The translations under genes and the position numbers were made by a program. Shown here one piece after another: positions 1 through 8,160 of a stretch of DNA of 57,351 nucleotides; position 1 is the first letter of the stretch; every line of letters starts with the position of its first letter. Under the pieces are notes generated by a model that saw only the letters and a program-made list of their open reading frames with translations, was not told the DNA's origin and did no database searches. The stretch spans positions 1 to 57,351 of the forward strand of contig CAIWDD010000119.1 in assembly GCA_903911355.1 (NCBI GenBank), given 5' to 3'. This DNA is from an uncultured Nodularia sp. (GTDB taxonomy: Bacteria; Cyanobacteriota; Cyanobacteriia; Cyanobacteriales; Nostocaceae).

Positions 1-385
1 CACTAATTGAATGGAAACGGTTATTCTCATGCCAATCTGCCAGTGGTCCTTCACCCGTCCCCACTCGCTGGGGACACTCATTGAATGGAAACTATTTTTA
101 AAACCACAATAACCGTCGAATTTACCTAGGGTCCCCACTCGCTGGGGACACTAATTGAATGGAAACGTGTATTAGGTCTGCTAGAGTTTCTGTTTGTAAG
201 GTCCCCACTCGCTGGGGACACTAATTGAATGGAAACTGGGTGCGATCGCCCGTCTGGGATTTCCCTATCTGTCAACGTCCCCACTCGCTGGGGACACTAA
301 TTGAATGGAAACTAGCTCCTCATTTCTCCTTTTAGAAAAAAGAGAAATGGTCCCCACTCGCTGGGGACACTAATTGAATGGAAAC
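1..385 (+). CRISPR. Distal end of a CRISPR array, five full repeats plus one cut repeat
   Basis: A 36-nt repeat is complete at 57-92, 131-166, 201-236, 277-312 and 350-385, and its last 18 nt are present at 1-18, so the array continues beyond the left edge. It starts GTCCCCACTCGCTGGGGAC, a 6-bp stem with a 7-nt loop, and ends AATTGAATGGAAAC, the usual 3' handle; this sets transcription to the + strand and puts the leader off the left side. Spacers are 38, 38, 34, 40 and 37 nt. The repeat at 57-92 carries one substitution (CTCATTG for CTAATTG). From memory it closely resembles the Synechocystis CRISPR3 repeat, a type III-B system, so subtype III-B is inferred. No cas gene lies in the window. 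Confidence 0.97.
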
Positions 386-477
386 CGGCATTTGACCCCG
401 TCTCCGCAGGCCTGCTGCTGTTGCTTTGACTGGTCCTGCAATCAACGGTTAATCATAAAGTTTAGCTGAATCGAAAC

Positions 478-505
478 CGCCTCTCAGAAATGGGGGGCGT
501 TTTTT
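478..505 (+). terminator. Rho-independent terminator at the array end
   Basis: CGCCTCTC (478-485) pairs with GGGGGGCG (492-499) through eight pairs, two of them G-U, with a 6-nt loop, followed by six T. It lies 92 nt past the last repeat in the direction of CRISPR transcription and may also separate the array from the convergent nuclease gene. Confidence 0.7.
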
Positions 506-575
506 GTTTGGGTGAATATTTGACAGTATTTAGAGCAAAATAGTGGGGTGGGTATCCTGATCGCCCTAGTCCACA

Positions 576-1094
576 TTATTTGTTGAAACGCCGAAAATCC
601 CAAGGCATTTGAGGACGGCGTTGATTCCAAAAACCTAATTTTTGACTCTTTGCAGATTTCTCGGACTGCAATAAACTATTTTTCAACTCTGGACAATTGC
701 CCAGGAAATGGTGATAAACTACAGCTTGACCTTCTTCGACCATACTGAGGCTAAGATTGCGATCGCCCACAAACACCTCAGATACTAAGCGATTATATTC
801 ATCAGTATATAGGGGTTTGAGGCTGACATCTTGCCCAATAGGCAGTAATTGTTTTAATGTTGCAGTTGATCTACTCCCCCAGGGCTTCTGTTTTCGCTCC
901 GGTGCGTCGATACAAGCTAAACGTACAGTAACTGTTTGTTCATGGTTTTTCACCTCAATAGTGTCGCCGTCTATAATTCTCAAGACCCTGGTGGTAGTAT
1001 GATCGTTGGTAGTTTGATCAGGATTTCCAGGTAATAGTTGACATCCTACTACCGCACCACAAAGAACCATAAAAACCAGAATTTTTTTCAACAT
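576..1094 (-). CDS. Staphylococcal-nuclease-like (SNase) lipoprotein
   Basis: 172 aa. The N-terminus is a lipoprotein signal peptide with a VVGC lipobox, lipidated Cys at residue 18, so the enzyme should be tethered outside the inner membrane. The SNase fold follows: IIDGDT at 40-45, RLACIDAPE at 58-66 and YNRL at 100-103. Arg58, Glu66 and Arg102 match the catalytic Arg35, Glu43 and Arg87 of the S. aureus enzyme, and the metal-binding Asp residues are present. It should cut DNA or RNA with calcium, for nutrient scavenging or degradation of foreign DNA. Its ATG overlaps the 3' end of the upstream ABC exporter by 7 bp (ATGTTGA), so the two are probably co-transcribed and translationally coupled. 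Confidence 0.9.
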   Translation of the reverse strand: MLKKILVFMVLCGAVVGCQLLPGNPDQTTNDHTTTRVLRIIDGDTIEVKNHEQTVTVRLACIDAPERKQKPWGSRSTATLKQLLPIGQDVSLKPLYTDEYNRLVSEVFVGDRNLSLSMVEEGQAVVYHHFLGNCPELKNSLLQSEKSAKSQKLGFWNQRRPQMPWDFRRFNK

Positions 1095-2845
1095 TCTTTT
1101 GAACTCTCTGTGGGTAGATGACCTTGTTGCTGTCTGAGATAAAATCGGGCGTAGCGTTGGTTAAGTGCTAATAATTCTGTGTGGGTTCCTGATTCAACAA
1201 TTTTCCCTTGTTCCATCACTAAAATGCGATCGCATCGGCGGACAGTGCTTAAGCGGTGAGCTATAATAAACACCGTGCGATTCGCCATCAGTCTTTCTAA
1301 TGCTTCTTGTACTAATGCTTCCGACTCAGAATCTAAAGCAGATGTAGCCTCATCTAAAATCAAAATTTGCGGGTTGAGAAATACCGCCCTGGCGATCGCG
1401 ATTCTTTGGCGTTGTCCACCGGATAAATTTACCCCCCGCTCACCCACCCAAGTATAGTAACTCTCTGGTAACTGACTAATAAACTGGTGAGCGTTGGCAA
1501 TTTTAGCAGCTGCGGTGACTGCTTCCATGTCAAAATTATCTTGACCGAAAGCAATATTTTGGGCAATAGTTCCGGAAAACATCACAGTTTCTTGGGGAAC
1601 AATACCAATTTGTCGCCGCAGACTATAAAGCTTAACATCGCGAATATCTACACCATCAACTAAAATCTTACCTGCTTGGGGGTCATAAAACCGGGGTAGG
1701 AGATTAACAAAGGTAGTTTTACCAGCACCGGAAGCACCCACTAAGGCGATGGACTCACCCGGTAATGCCAACAAATTGATATCTTTTAATACAGGTTCCC
1801 CTGGTTTATAGGTAAAAGACACGTGACAATATTCTACTTGCCCTTTCACCGGCGGTAAAGCGATCGCCTCAGACTTTTCTAATATCGTCGGTTGAATAGC
1901 CATCAACTCAAAAACCCGGTCAACGGATGCTTCACCTTGCTTAAATTCGTTGTAGTTATGAGTAGTATGACCAATGGGGTCAATTAACAACGCCGCCGCG
2001 GTTAAGTAACTAAAAAACTCTCCCACCGTCAAGTTATTTTGGGCAATTTGCCATGCCCCCACTATTAATAAAAATATGGCACTGACAGCCTCTAAAAAGC
2101 CCACTATAGGTATTTGAACTGCTTTAAGGCGGTCGGCGGAGTATTTAGCTTGAAAACTGCGTTCTGCTTCATTTCCAAACCGAGCTATTTCATAATTTTC
2201 TGCCGCAAAAGCTTGGACTAACCGGATACCGCTAAATACCTCCGTGAGAATTGCGGATAACCCAGAAACACGATTTTGACTTTTAACAGAGTACTTGCGT
2301 AAACGTTCACCAAACCAGCCAATTAAAACTGCCATCAGTGGCGCTACAATCACTGTAGCTAATGTTAGTTGCCAATTCAGGTAAATCATGTAGACGGGTA
2401 TAGCCACCAGCTGCAAAATACAGGGTATAAAATCGTGAAAGACCTTATTCACAACTTCCCCCACCCGGTCAACATCTTCAGTGAGGCGGTAAGATAAATC
2501 ACCGGCTTTTGCAGTTTCAAAATAGCTCAAATCCAGTTTTTGCAGATGGGAGTAAACCCGCTTGCGGAGGTCAAAAGCTACCCTTAAAGCCACCTTCGCC
2601 ATGTACATATCCTGCACAGACTGAAAAAAGCCCCGCACCAAAAAGACTAAAAGCAGCATTCCGGCTAATTGAGCGATCGCTACTATATCACCCTTACCAA
2701 AGGGTTCAGCCAATCTACCCGCAAGATTAATTAAGGTTAAAGTCGCCAGTACATAACCGATAATCCCCACAAATCCCTTAGTAATATTTTGCCAATGGGG
2801 TTTCAGATAAGGTAATAATTGCCAGTAATGAGAACGAGTTTTCAA
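1088..2845 (-). CDS. ABC exporter, fused membrane and ATPase domains (MsbA/MdlB type)
   Basis: 585 aa half-transporter that would work as a homodimer. The N-terminal ~330 residues hold six membrane segments of the type 1 exporter fold. The ATPase domain has Walker A GASGAGKTT, Q-loop VPQET, signature LSGGQRQR, Walker B ILILDEATSALD and the H-loop in IIAHRLS, so all catalytic elements are intact. Homologues export lipids, polysaccharide precursors or peptides; the substrate cannot be read from sequence, although HepA-type heterocyst envelope exporters belong to the same family. The start appears to be TTG at 2843-2845. It is divergent from the ROK kinase gene, with only 41 bp between the two starts, and overlaps the nuclease gene downstream. 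Confidence 0.9.
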   Translation of the reverse strand: MKTRSHYWQLLPYLKPHWQNITKGFVGIIGYVLATLTLINLAGRLAEPFGKGDIVAIAQLAGMLLLVFLVRGFFQSVQDMYMAKVALRVAFDLRKRVYSHLQKLDLSYFETAKAGDLSYRLTEDVDRVGEVVNKVFHDFIPCILQLVAIPVYMIYLNWQLTLATVIVAPLMAVLIGWFGERLRKYSVKSQNRVSGLSAILTEVFSGIRLVQAFAAENYEIARFGNEAERSFQAKYSADRLKAVQIPIVGFLEAVSAIFLLIVGAWQIAQNNLTVGEFFSYLTAAALLIDPIGHTTHNYNEFKQGEASVDRVFELMAIQPTILEKSEAIALPPVKGQVEYCHVSFTYKPGEPVLKDINLLALPGESIALVGASGAGKTTFVNLLPRFYDPQAGKILVDGVDIRDVKLYSLRRQIGIVPQETVMFSGTIAQNIAFGQDNFDMEAVTAAAKIANAHQFISQLPESYYTWVGERGVNLSGGQRQRIAIARAVFLNPQILILDEATSALDSESEALVQEALERLMANRTVFIIAHRLSTVRRCDRILVMEQGKIVESGTHTELLALNQRYARFYLRQQQGHLPTESSKEC

Positions 2846-2886
2846 GCTGTAAATTCCACAAAAATATTTTTTCTTGTTGAGACATT

Positions 2887-3834
2887 ATGACACTAATCTT
2901 GGCCCTAGATTTTGGCGGTACGAAGTTGGCCGCAGCACTGGTAAATATTGGTTCTAGGGAATGGTTACGCCATGAAAGTTGTTTATCTCCAGATGATGGT
3001 AATGCTACCACCGACCTAGAAATCATGTACTCCCTGATTGACTCTTTACTACAATCACAAAAACCTGATGCAATTGGTGTGAGTTTTGGCGGCCCCGTAG
3101 ACGCCACCACGGGGACTGTGCGACTATCTCATCATGTTGCTGGTTGGGAAAATATTCCCCTTCAAGATTTACTACAAGATAAATTTACTGTTCCGGTGAG
3201 TGTAGATAATGATGCTAACGTCGCCGCTTTAGGAGAATATCGCTTTGGTGCTGGTATAGGAAACAACAGCTTGTTTTATATCACCATTAGCACTGGTGTA
3301 GGTGGTGGTTGGATAATCAACGGCCAACCTTGGCGGGGTATGGGGGGAATGGCGGGTGAAATTGGACACATGGTTATAGATCCTGCTGGTCCTGTGTGTT
3401 TGTGTGGAAAGCGCGGATGTGTGGAACGGTTAGCTTCTGGCCCTTATATGGCGCAGAATCTGCGGGAAACTTGGCAAAATCAACCCCACAGAGGCGAAAT
3501 ATTACGGAGGTTGGTAGGTAATAATTTAAATTTAATTACGGGAAAGGTAGTAAGTGCTGCTGCATCCCAAGGTGATGAATTAGCCCAGGAGATTCTATTC
3601 AAAGGTGCTTGGGCTTTGGGTGTGGGTATTGGTAACGTGGCGAATTTGATTAACCCCCACTTGTTTATTTTAGGTGGAAGTGTGATTAAATCAGGGGATA
3701 ATTGGTGGGATGTCGTGCGCCAAACGGCGCGAAAAACAGCTTTACCAGAAATTGATTTGACAATTGTTCCGGCCGCTTTGGGTGATGATGCACCCCTTTG
3801 GGGGGCTGTGGCTTTGGCTGAATTAGCATGGTAA
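2887..3834 (+). CDS. ROK-family sugar kinase (glucokinase-like)
   Basis: 315 aa. The N-terminal phosphate-binding loop DFGGTK (residues 8-13) and the zinc-binding signature CLCGKRGCVE, with a preceding GEIGH histidine, identify the ROK family (repressor, ORF, kinase). There is no N-terminal helix-turn-helix, so it is a kinase rather than a repressor. The catalytic Asp in VSVDNDANVAALGE is present. Likely reaction: ATP-dependent phosphorylation of glucose or a related hexose or N-acetyl sugar; the exact substrate is not decided by sequence. It is transcribed divergently from the ABC exporter. The MITE-like element at 3841-3953 sits 6 bp beyond its stop codon. Confidence 0.88.
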   Translation: MTLILALDFGGTKLAAALVNIGSREWLRHESCLSPDDGNATTDLEIMYSLIDSLLQSQKPDAIGVSFGGPVDATTGTVRLSHHVAGWENIPLQDLLQDKFTVPVSVDNDANVAALGEYRFGAGIGNNSLFYITISTGVGGGWIINGQPWRGMGGMAGEIGHMVIDPAGPVCLCGKRGCVERLASGPYMAQNLRETWQNQPHRGEILRRLVGNNLNLITGKVVSAAASQGDELAQEILFKGAWALGVGIGNVANLINPHLFILGGSVIKSGDNWWDVVRQTARKTALPEIDLTIVPAALGDDAPLWGAVALAELAW

Positions 3835-3840
3835 TTGCTA

Positions 3841-3953
3841 TATAGCATTTACCATGCTCGTGAGGTACAATTTTTTTTAGTTTGAGGGAACAGGGAACAG
3901 GGAACAGGGAATAGGGAATTGGTATGTACTTCATGAGCCTGAAAAAGGCTATA
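3841..3953. mobile_element. MITE-like element, family A, copy 1
   Basis: 113 bp bounded by 29-nt imperfect inverted ends (3841-3869 and 3925-3953, about 22 of 29 matching; outer ends TATAGC, inner ends GTACA/TGTAC). Between them lie a T tract and four heptamers of the gggaacag/gggaatag type. A second copy with the same ends and three heptamers is at 11499-11603. No coding capacity, so it would be moved in trans. Confidence 0.75.
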
Positions 3954-4011
3954 TTGTAGTCCACAAAACTCACAAAAACCCCTATGGTATTGAGTACAGT
4001 TAAGTCCCAAT

Positions 4012-4950
4012 TTATTGATACATCTGGGTAGCTTTGAGCATATGGTAGGTAATAATCAACTGTGTGAGCGCCAGAGGATAACTTTGCAAAGTTTCCCCAG
4101 TAGTTCCCGCAACTTTTCCTAGTTCGGGATTAACTTCGCGATCGCACACGTTGAGTAAGTAAGGCATATCTAAACATAAAATATGCTCTAATTTACTTAC
4201 CTGTTCTAAAGTCGCGTGACCATCAACTTCCAGCACATCCACAGGTTTACCCATATCCCGGTCTAACCCTAAACGGATGGCCGAATCAGAATTACCATCA
4301 GTTAAGTTGAGAATTGAGGTAAAATTAGGATGGGGGATTGTCGGTCTTAACACTAAGCGCACATTTAAATGTCCATTGCTATCATCAGCATCATCACCAG
4401 CGGGATAAAAACTCACCACTATATCAGACCATTGTCGTTGGGGACGAATAAAACTTTCTGAATCTGGTTCACGCTTTTCTAGTTCTGCCAAAACCTGTTC
4501 AGGAGTGTACCCCCGCTTTTGGGTATCGCGTTTAACTTTCCATTGGGCCCGTAGGGGTTCTGGAGGCGCTAAATATACTTTCACGTCGTAGGCTTCACGA
4601 GCTACCCGAGTAGAATAACCGAGCAACCCTTCAATAATCACAAACTTCGTAGGCCGGATGTATTGTGGCGGCTCAAATGTACCTGTTTTGTGGCTGTAAA
4701 CCGGTTTGAGAATGGGCTGTCCGGTGCGCAAGAGGGATAAGTGCTGCTGCATAATATCGAGGTGATTACAGTCAGGATGCAGCGCCGTGATGCCAATTTC
4801 TGCACGTTGTTGACGATCATAACGGTGATAATCATCGGTACAGATGACGGTGACATTTTCCGGTCCTAGTACCTGAGCAATTCCTCTGGTCAGTGTTGTT
4901 TTACCTGCGGCGCTGTCACCGACAATTCCCAAAATGATTGGACGCCCCAT
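4012..4950 (-). CDS. Phosphoribulokinase/uridine kinase family protein (PRK paralogue)
   Basis: 312 aa P-loop kinase. Walker A is GDSAAGKTT at residues 11-19, followed by TDDYHRYDR, the HPDCNHLD region and VIIEGLLGY, all typical of the PRK/UDK superfamily. The Calvin-cycle PRK of cyanobacteria has a redox Cys inside the P-loop (GDSGCGKST); here the loop reads SAAG, so this is probably the second, redox-insensitive PRK-like kinase found in many cyanobacteria. The substrate is unknown. The start is supported by a strong ribosome binding site (GGAGGGG) just upstream. The gene stands alone between a MITE and a dead insertion sequence. Confidence 0.75.
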   Translation of the reverse strand: MGRPIILGIVGDSAAGKTTLTRGIAQVLGPENVTVICTDDYHRYDRQQRAEIGITALHPDCNHLDIMQQHLSLLRTGQPILKPVYSHKTGTFEPPQYIRPTKFVIIEGLLGYSTRVAREAYDVKVYLAPPEPLRAQWKVKRDTQKRGYTPEQVLAELEKREPDSESFIRPQRQWSDIVVSFYPAGDDADDSNGHLNVRLVLRPTIPHPNFTSILNLTDGNSDSAIRLGLDRDMGKPVDVLEVDGHATLEQVSKLEHILCLDMPYLLNVCDREVNPELGKVAGTTGETLQSYPLALTQLIITYHMLKATQMYQ

Positions 4951-5075
4951 GATTCCCCTCCGGATATGAACAACAAGTACAGTAATAAACGTTTTTAGTT
5001 AATTTTTATATTTTAGGAGGTAATTGACCCGTTAACTCAAGTCAAACATCCTGCGTAACATCTCTATACATATGA

Positions 5076-5449
5076 ACTACCCACAGTTGGCTTCGCCTGA
5101 ACTGCGGGTTTCTACCTCCCTCAATTCGTTTTTTTTTCATCGAGATAACAATTTATCTTCTTTTGTAGGTAGCTGGAAATCAGCATCCAGTAGGATTATC
5201 CAAAAAGAATTTTCAGAATATCTATCTACTTTTTATAGAAAACCTGTTTTTTTGGTCGAGTTCATACTATGTTGCTTCTACGGGTGGCGCACCAATTGAG
5301 AAAATCAAGCCATATATACAATCTCAAGATGCGCCTAACAAGTAATTGGAAATTACTCAAATCCCCTCCGTACTCTCTGAACGTAGTTCAGATACATTTG
5401 AGAGGTTTTCGTAATTTCCCACTATTCATCCCTACAGGGATGAATAGTG
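5076..5449 (+). mobile_element. Decayed IS200/IS605-type element
   Basis: The stretch is bounded by two hairpins: ACCCACAGTT/AACTGCGGGT at 5079-5109 (one mismatch, left-end type) and a perfect 13-bp stem with a TACA loop at 5420-5449 (right-end type). Between them lie the C-terminal half of a TnpA transposase and further small stems (5340-5356, 5376-5392). IS200/IS605 elements have subterminal hairpins and no inverted terminal repeats, which fits. The N-terminal half of tnpA is missing, so it cannot move by itself. Exact ends were not determined. Confidence 0.65.
5146..5345 (+). pseudogene. IS200-type TnpA transposase, C-terminal fragment with a frameshift
   Basis: One frame reads NNLSSFVGSWKSASSRII and on to RKPVF. 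After removing one T from the seven-T run near 5249, the frame continues WSSSYYVASTGGAPIEKIK, then PYIQSQ and a stop at 5343-5345. This is the conserved end of Y1 transposases, with the nucleophilic Tyr in the final helix (KPYIQSQ, like KQYIEQQ of relatives). The HUH metal motif and the first ~80 residues are absent. The gene is therefore 5'-truncated and frameshifted. A sequencing slip in the T run is possible but would not restore the missing half. Confidence 0.75.
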
Positions 5450-5601
5450 TTAGCGTTAAGTTTTTTTAAGTTGAGTTAATTAGGTGTTTTTAGTGCTTAA
5501 CTGAGTACTCAAAGAAGTGTTGCACATTCGGGGTATGTGATGCTTTTTAGTATATACCAGAGAGGTAAAGCAGTTTTGGGAATCAAGACGGACTAGGGAT
5601 T

Positions 5602-7203
5602 ATGGTGACGCTGAATATTTCAGATTCCGACAAAATTGATAAGTTTCGGCATCTTCAGTTAAGTTTATGCGATCGCTGGCCGACTATTGAACTATTTGAC
5701 AATGGTGAGGCGGATATTTTAATTATTCCCTCCCTGAGCATCGACCAGCATGAACTGCATAAAGTAGAAGGCTGTGAGCATTATGAAGAAAGATTACTAT
5801 TTTGTTTGATGCGGTTGCGAAATCCCCGCACGAGACTAATTTATGTCACTTCCATGCCCTTGCATCCTAGTATTATTGATTACTATTTACAATTATTACC
5901 AGGAATCCCATTTTCCCATGCCCGCAATCGCCTGTTACTACTTTCCACTTATGATGCTTCCCTCAGACCTCTAACGGCCAAAATTTTAGAACGTCCCCGG
6001 TTGCTAGAGCGGATTCGCCAAGCATTAAGGCTAGAAAAATCCTTTATGACCTGCTACAACTCCACATTTTTAGAGGCAGAATTATCTTTACAATTAAATG
6101 TACCATTATATGCAGTCGCCCCAAACCTACAGATCTGGGGGACAAAAAGCGGTAGTCGCCAAATATTTGCAGAAAGTGGAGTCCCATTACCAGACGGTAG
6201 CGAAAAGGTATGGAATCACCAAAATTTGGCAGAAGTTGCTAGTGATTTATGGGAACGTCAACCAACACTACAAAGAATAGTCATCAAACTTAATGAAGGA
6301 ATTTCTGGGGAAGGAAACGCCCTATTAGATTTGCGCCCCATCATGGATGTAGCACCAGGGAAAGTTCCTCGCAGCCAAACAATAGCCACAATTGGCGATC
6401 GCTTCTCCACTATGCGCTTTCAGTCCGCAAAAGAAAGTTGGGGGAATTTTCGCGCACGGATTACGGAACTAGGGGCGATCGCCGAAGCATTTATAGAAGG
6501 AGAAAATAAGCGATCGCCTAGTGTCCAAGGACGCATCACACCTAGTGGAGAAGTAGAAATTCTCTCCACCCATGACCAAATTCTAGGCGGTCCAGACGGA
6601 CAGATTTATCTAGGTTGTAAATTTCCCGCTGATTCTAGCTATCGGTTACAATTGCAGGAATTTGGTTTAAAAATCGGCAAAAAACTCGCCGAAAAAGGCG
6701 CATTAGAAAGATTTGGCGTAGATTTCATCACCGTTGACCAAGGAAATGGCCAATGGGACATTCAAGCCATTGAAATTAACTTACGTAAGGGTGGTACAAC
6801 TCACCCCTTTATGACCCTGAAATTATTAACCAACGGACGTTACGACCTAGCCACAGGGTTATTTTACAGTCAGCAAGGGAGACCTAAATACTATATAGCC
6901 ACCGACAACCTGCAAAAAGACGGATATCGGGGATTACTACCCAACGATTTGATGGACATTATCGCCCATCACCGGCTGCACTTTGATAGCGGTACCGAAA
7001 CAGGGACGGTTTTTCATCTTATGGGTTGTCTTTCCCAGTTTGGTAAATTGGGATTAACCAGTATTGGCGATTCCCCACAACAAGCAGAAGACATTTATAA
7101 CAAAGTCGTCAATGTTCTGGATGAAGAAACCCGCCGCGACAATCCGGATCTACCTTTGTTCTCAGATTACACTTTTCCTATAGCCGGGGATGGATATAAC
7201 TAG
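5602..7203 (+). CDS. ATP-grasp peptide ligase-like protein (PGM1-related)
   Basis: 533 aa. The middle and C-terminal parts look like an ATP-grasp carboxylate-amine ligase: the VIKLNEGISGEGNALLDL strand-loop region near residues 225-242, EAFIEGENKRSPSVQGRI, HDQILGGPDGQIYLGCKFP, and a metal-binding IEINLRKGGTTHPF segment near residues 391-404. Homologues are annotated as PGM1-related peptide ligases, after the pheganomycin ligase. Such enzymes join a carboxylate to an amine through an acyl phosphate. No peptide precursor or biosynthetic partner lies nearby, so the product is unknown. The ATG follows a GGGA ribosome binding site. A classical substrate assignment is not justified. Confidence 0.65.
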   Translation: MVTLNISDSDKIDKFRHLQLSLCDRWPTIELFDNGEADILIIPSLSIDQHELHKVEGCEHYEERLLFCLMRLRNPRTRLIYVTSMPLHPSIIDYYLQLLPGIPFSHARNRLLLLSTYDASLRPLTAKILERPRLLERIRQALRLEKSFMTCYNSTFLEAELSLQLNVPLYAVAPNLQIWGTKSGSRQIFAESGVPLPDGSEKVWNHQNLAEVASDLWERQPTLQRIVIKLNEGISGEGNALLDLRPIMDVAPGKVPRSQTIATIGDRFSTMRFQSAKESWGNFRARITELGAIAEAFIEGENKRSPSVQGRITPSGEVEILSTHDQILGGPDGQIYLGCKFPADSSYRLQLQEFGLKIGKKLAEKGALERFGVDFITVDQGNGQWDIQAIEINLRKGGTTHPFMTLKLLTNGRYDLATGLFYSQQGRPKYYIATDNLQKDGYRGLLPNDLMDIIAHHRLHFDSGTETGTVFHLMGCLSQFGKLGLTSIGDSPQQAEDIYNKVVNVLDEETRRDNPDLPLFSDYTFPIAGDGYN

Positions 7204-7548
7204 GGAATAGGGAGGAATTTTTCACCCATACCCAGTCTTGATACTTTTTTTGTCAGTGTCAACGTGACTGCGAATAAACTCGCCAGCGCCTTACCCCCAT
7301 GTCTAAAACCAGACGGTTATGGTCGGCGCTGGTATTGCGGTCAAATTTATGCAATATAATCGATGAAAATATGGCTACATCAGGGTTTCAACCATAGTTG
7401 TTACCCAATTATCACCAAATCCATCAGCAGTTATTCCAGGTTGGCATAATAGCATACGAAGTTTTAACGACTAACTACCCCGGTGTAACTACACACCCAG
7501 AGCCGAACTACAATTACAGTTGCAGCTTATTTAATCAACTTTTTGGAA
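7204..7548. other. Non-coding stretch with a structured element at 7283-7332
   Basis: No convincing gene. CCAGCGCC (7283-7290) is perfectly complementary to GGCGCTGG (7325-7332); inside lie CCAT/ATGG and GTCT/AGAC (7301-7314) pairs, so the segment can fold into a branched or bulged hairpin. No T tract follows, so it is not a standard terminator. A short GGTGT/ACACC-type hairpin lies near 7485-7500. The 3' ends of the ligase gene and of the ribbon-helix-helix gene face each other across this stretch. Confidence 0.45.
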
Positions 7549-7758
7549 TCATGCGGACTTATTACCATTTTGATCTGTGGGCGATGGTGAGATTTTCGGG
7601 GAATTTGGTAGTTCCATCTCATTTTTAGCTAACCAATCTTCAATAAGTTCAGCGGAAACATCAGACATATTCAATCCTTTAAAAAAGCAAATTGTTTTAA
7701 ACCTGTCTTTGATTTCAGGGGGAAGGTAAACCCGAATCGAAGCTTCTCCTTGTGCCAC
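7549..7758 (-). CDS. Small ribbon-helix-helix DNA-binding protein (antitoxin/repressor-like)
   Basis: About 69 aa. The segment ASIRVYLPPEIKDRFKT followed by GLNMSDVSAELIEDWL has the strand-helix-helix pattern of Arc/MetJ/CopG-type DNA-binding proteins, with a polar C-terminal tail. The GTG start at 7756-7758 is preferred over a TTG four codons upstream because a GGAG ribosome binding site lies 4 nt before it. No toxin gene is adjacent on either side, so it is an orphan antitoxin, a plasmid-type copy/partition regulator, or a stand-alone repressor. A perfect palindrome sits just upstream of its start, consistent with self-repression. Confidence 0.65.
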   Translation of the reverse strand: MAQGEASIRVYLPPEIKDRFKTICFFKGLNMSDVSAELIEDWLAKNEMELPNSPKISPSPTDQNGNKSA

Positions 7759-7771
7759 ACTATACTCCAAC

Positions 7772-7785
7772 TAATAAACTTATTA
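7772..7785 (-). promoter_or_regulatory. Candidate autoregulatory operator of the RHH gene
   Basis: TAATAA-AC-TTATTA, a perfect 6-bp inverted repeat, lies 13 bp upstream of the chosen GTG start of the ribbon-helix-helix gene. RHH repressors commonly bind such short palindromes over their own promoter. The function is inferred from position and symmetry only. Confidence 0.35.
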
Positions 7786-8160
7786 ACCAGTTTATTCGTG
7801 TAATGGTTCATCAGGGAAAAATATTAACTAGTTGACTAATGCATCAGTTAATTGGTATAGTATCACCTGTACCCCAGGAAAGAGAAGTAAATCTATCCGA
7901 AAGATGACACATAACAAAGGCTATAGCATCCAGAAAGTGTCAGCACCAGCAAATGAATATCACAGGCGCAATAGCAAGCAATTAGCTGCAATAAATACCT
8001 GTAAGCAAAAGACAGCAGAAAAAATCTGTCAAACAATGTTTCATCGCTAAAGCACAGACTAAAAGCCACAAAAATCAGCAATAGCTTCATAAAACCCGAT
8101 TTTTAGCCAAAAATTTAGGATCACAAAACTCCAATCAATTATTTATTTCAAAGCTGAGAA
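7786..8160. other. Intergenic stretch without a recognisable gene
   Basis: I see no coding pattern that I can defend. It contains an inverted pair ATTAACT/AGTTAAT (around 7826-7856), which may extend the regulatory region of the RHH gene, and presumably the promoter of the first Rieske oxygenase gene near its right end. Confidence 0.3.

Noticed and set aside
442-477. Possible degenerate terminal CRISPR repeat (TGAATCGAAAC at 467-477)
   Set aside because: Only the last 11 nt match (10 of 11); the stem half of the repeat is absent and the implied spacer would be 56 nt.
5269-5469. 66-codon + strand frame over the IS remnant
   Set aside because: It is a shifted frame of the TnpA fragment and right-end hairpin; the conserved TnpA signal is in another frame.
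7283-7332. tRNA or integron attC-like site
   Set aside because: No cloverleaf arms or attC core sites; only a nested hairpin is visible.
7832-8050. 72-codon + strand frame
   Set aside because: No ribosome binding site, no recognisable composition or family, opposite frames equally open.
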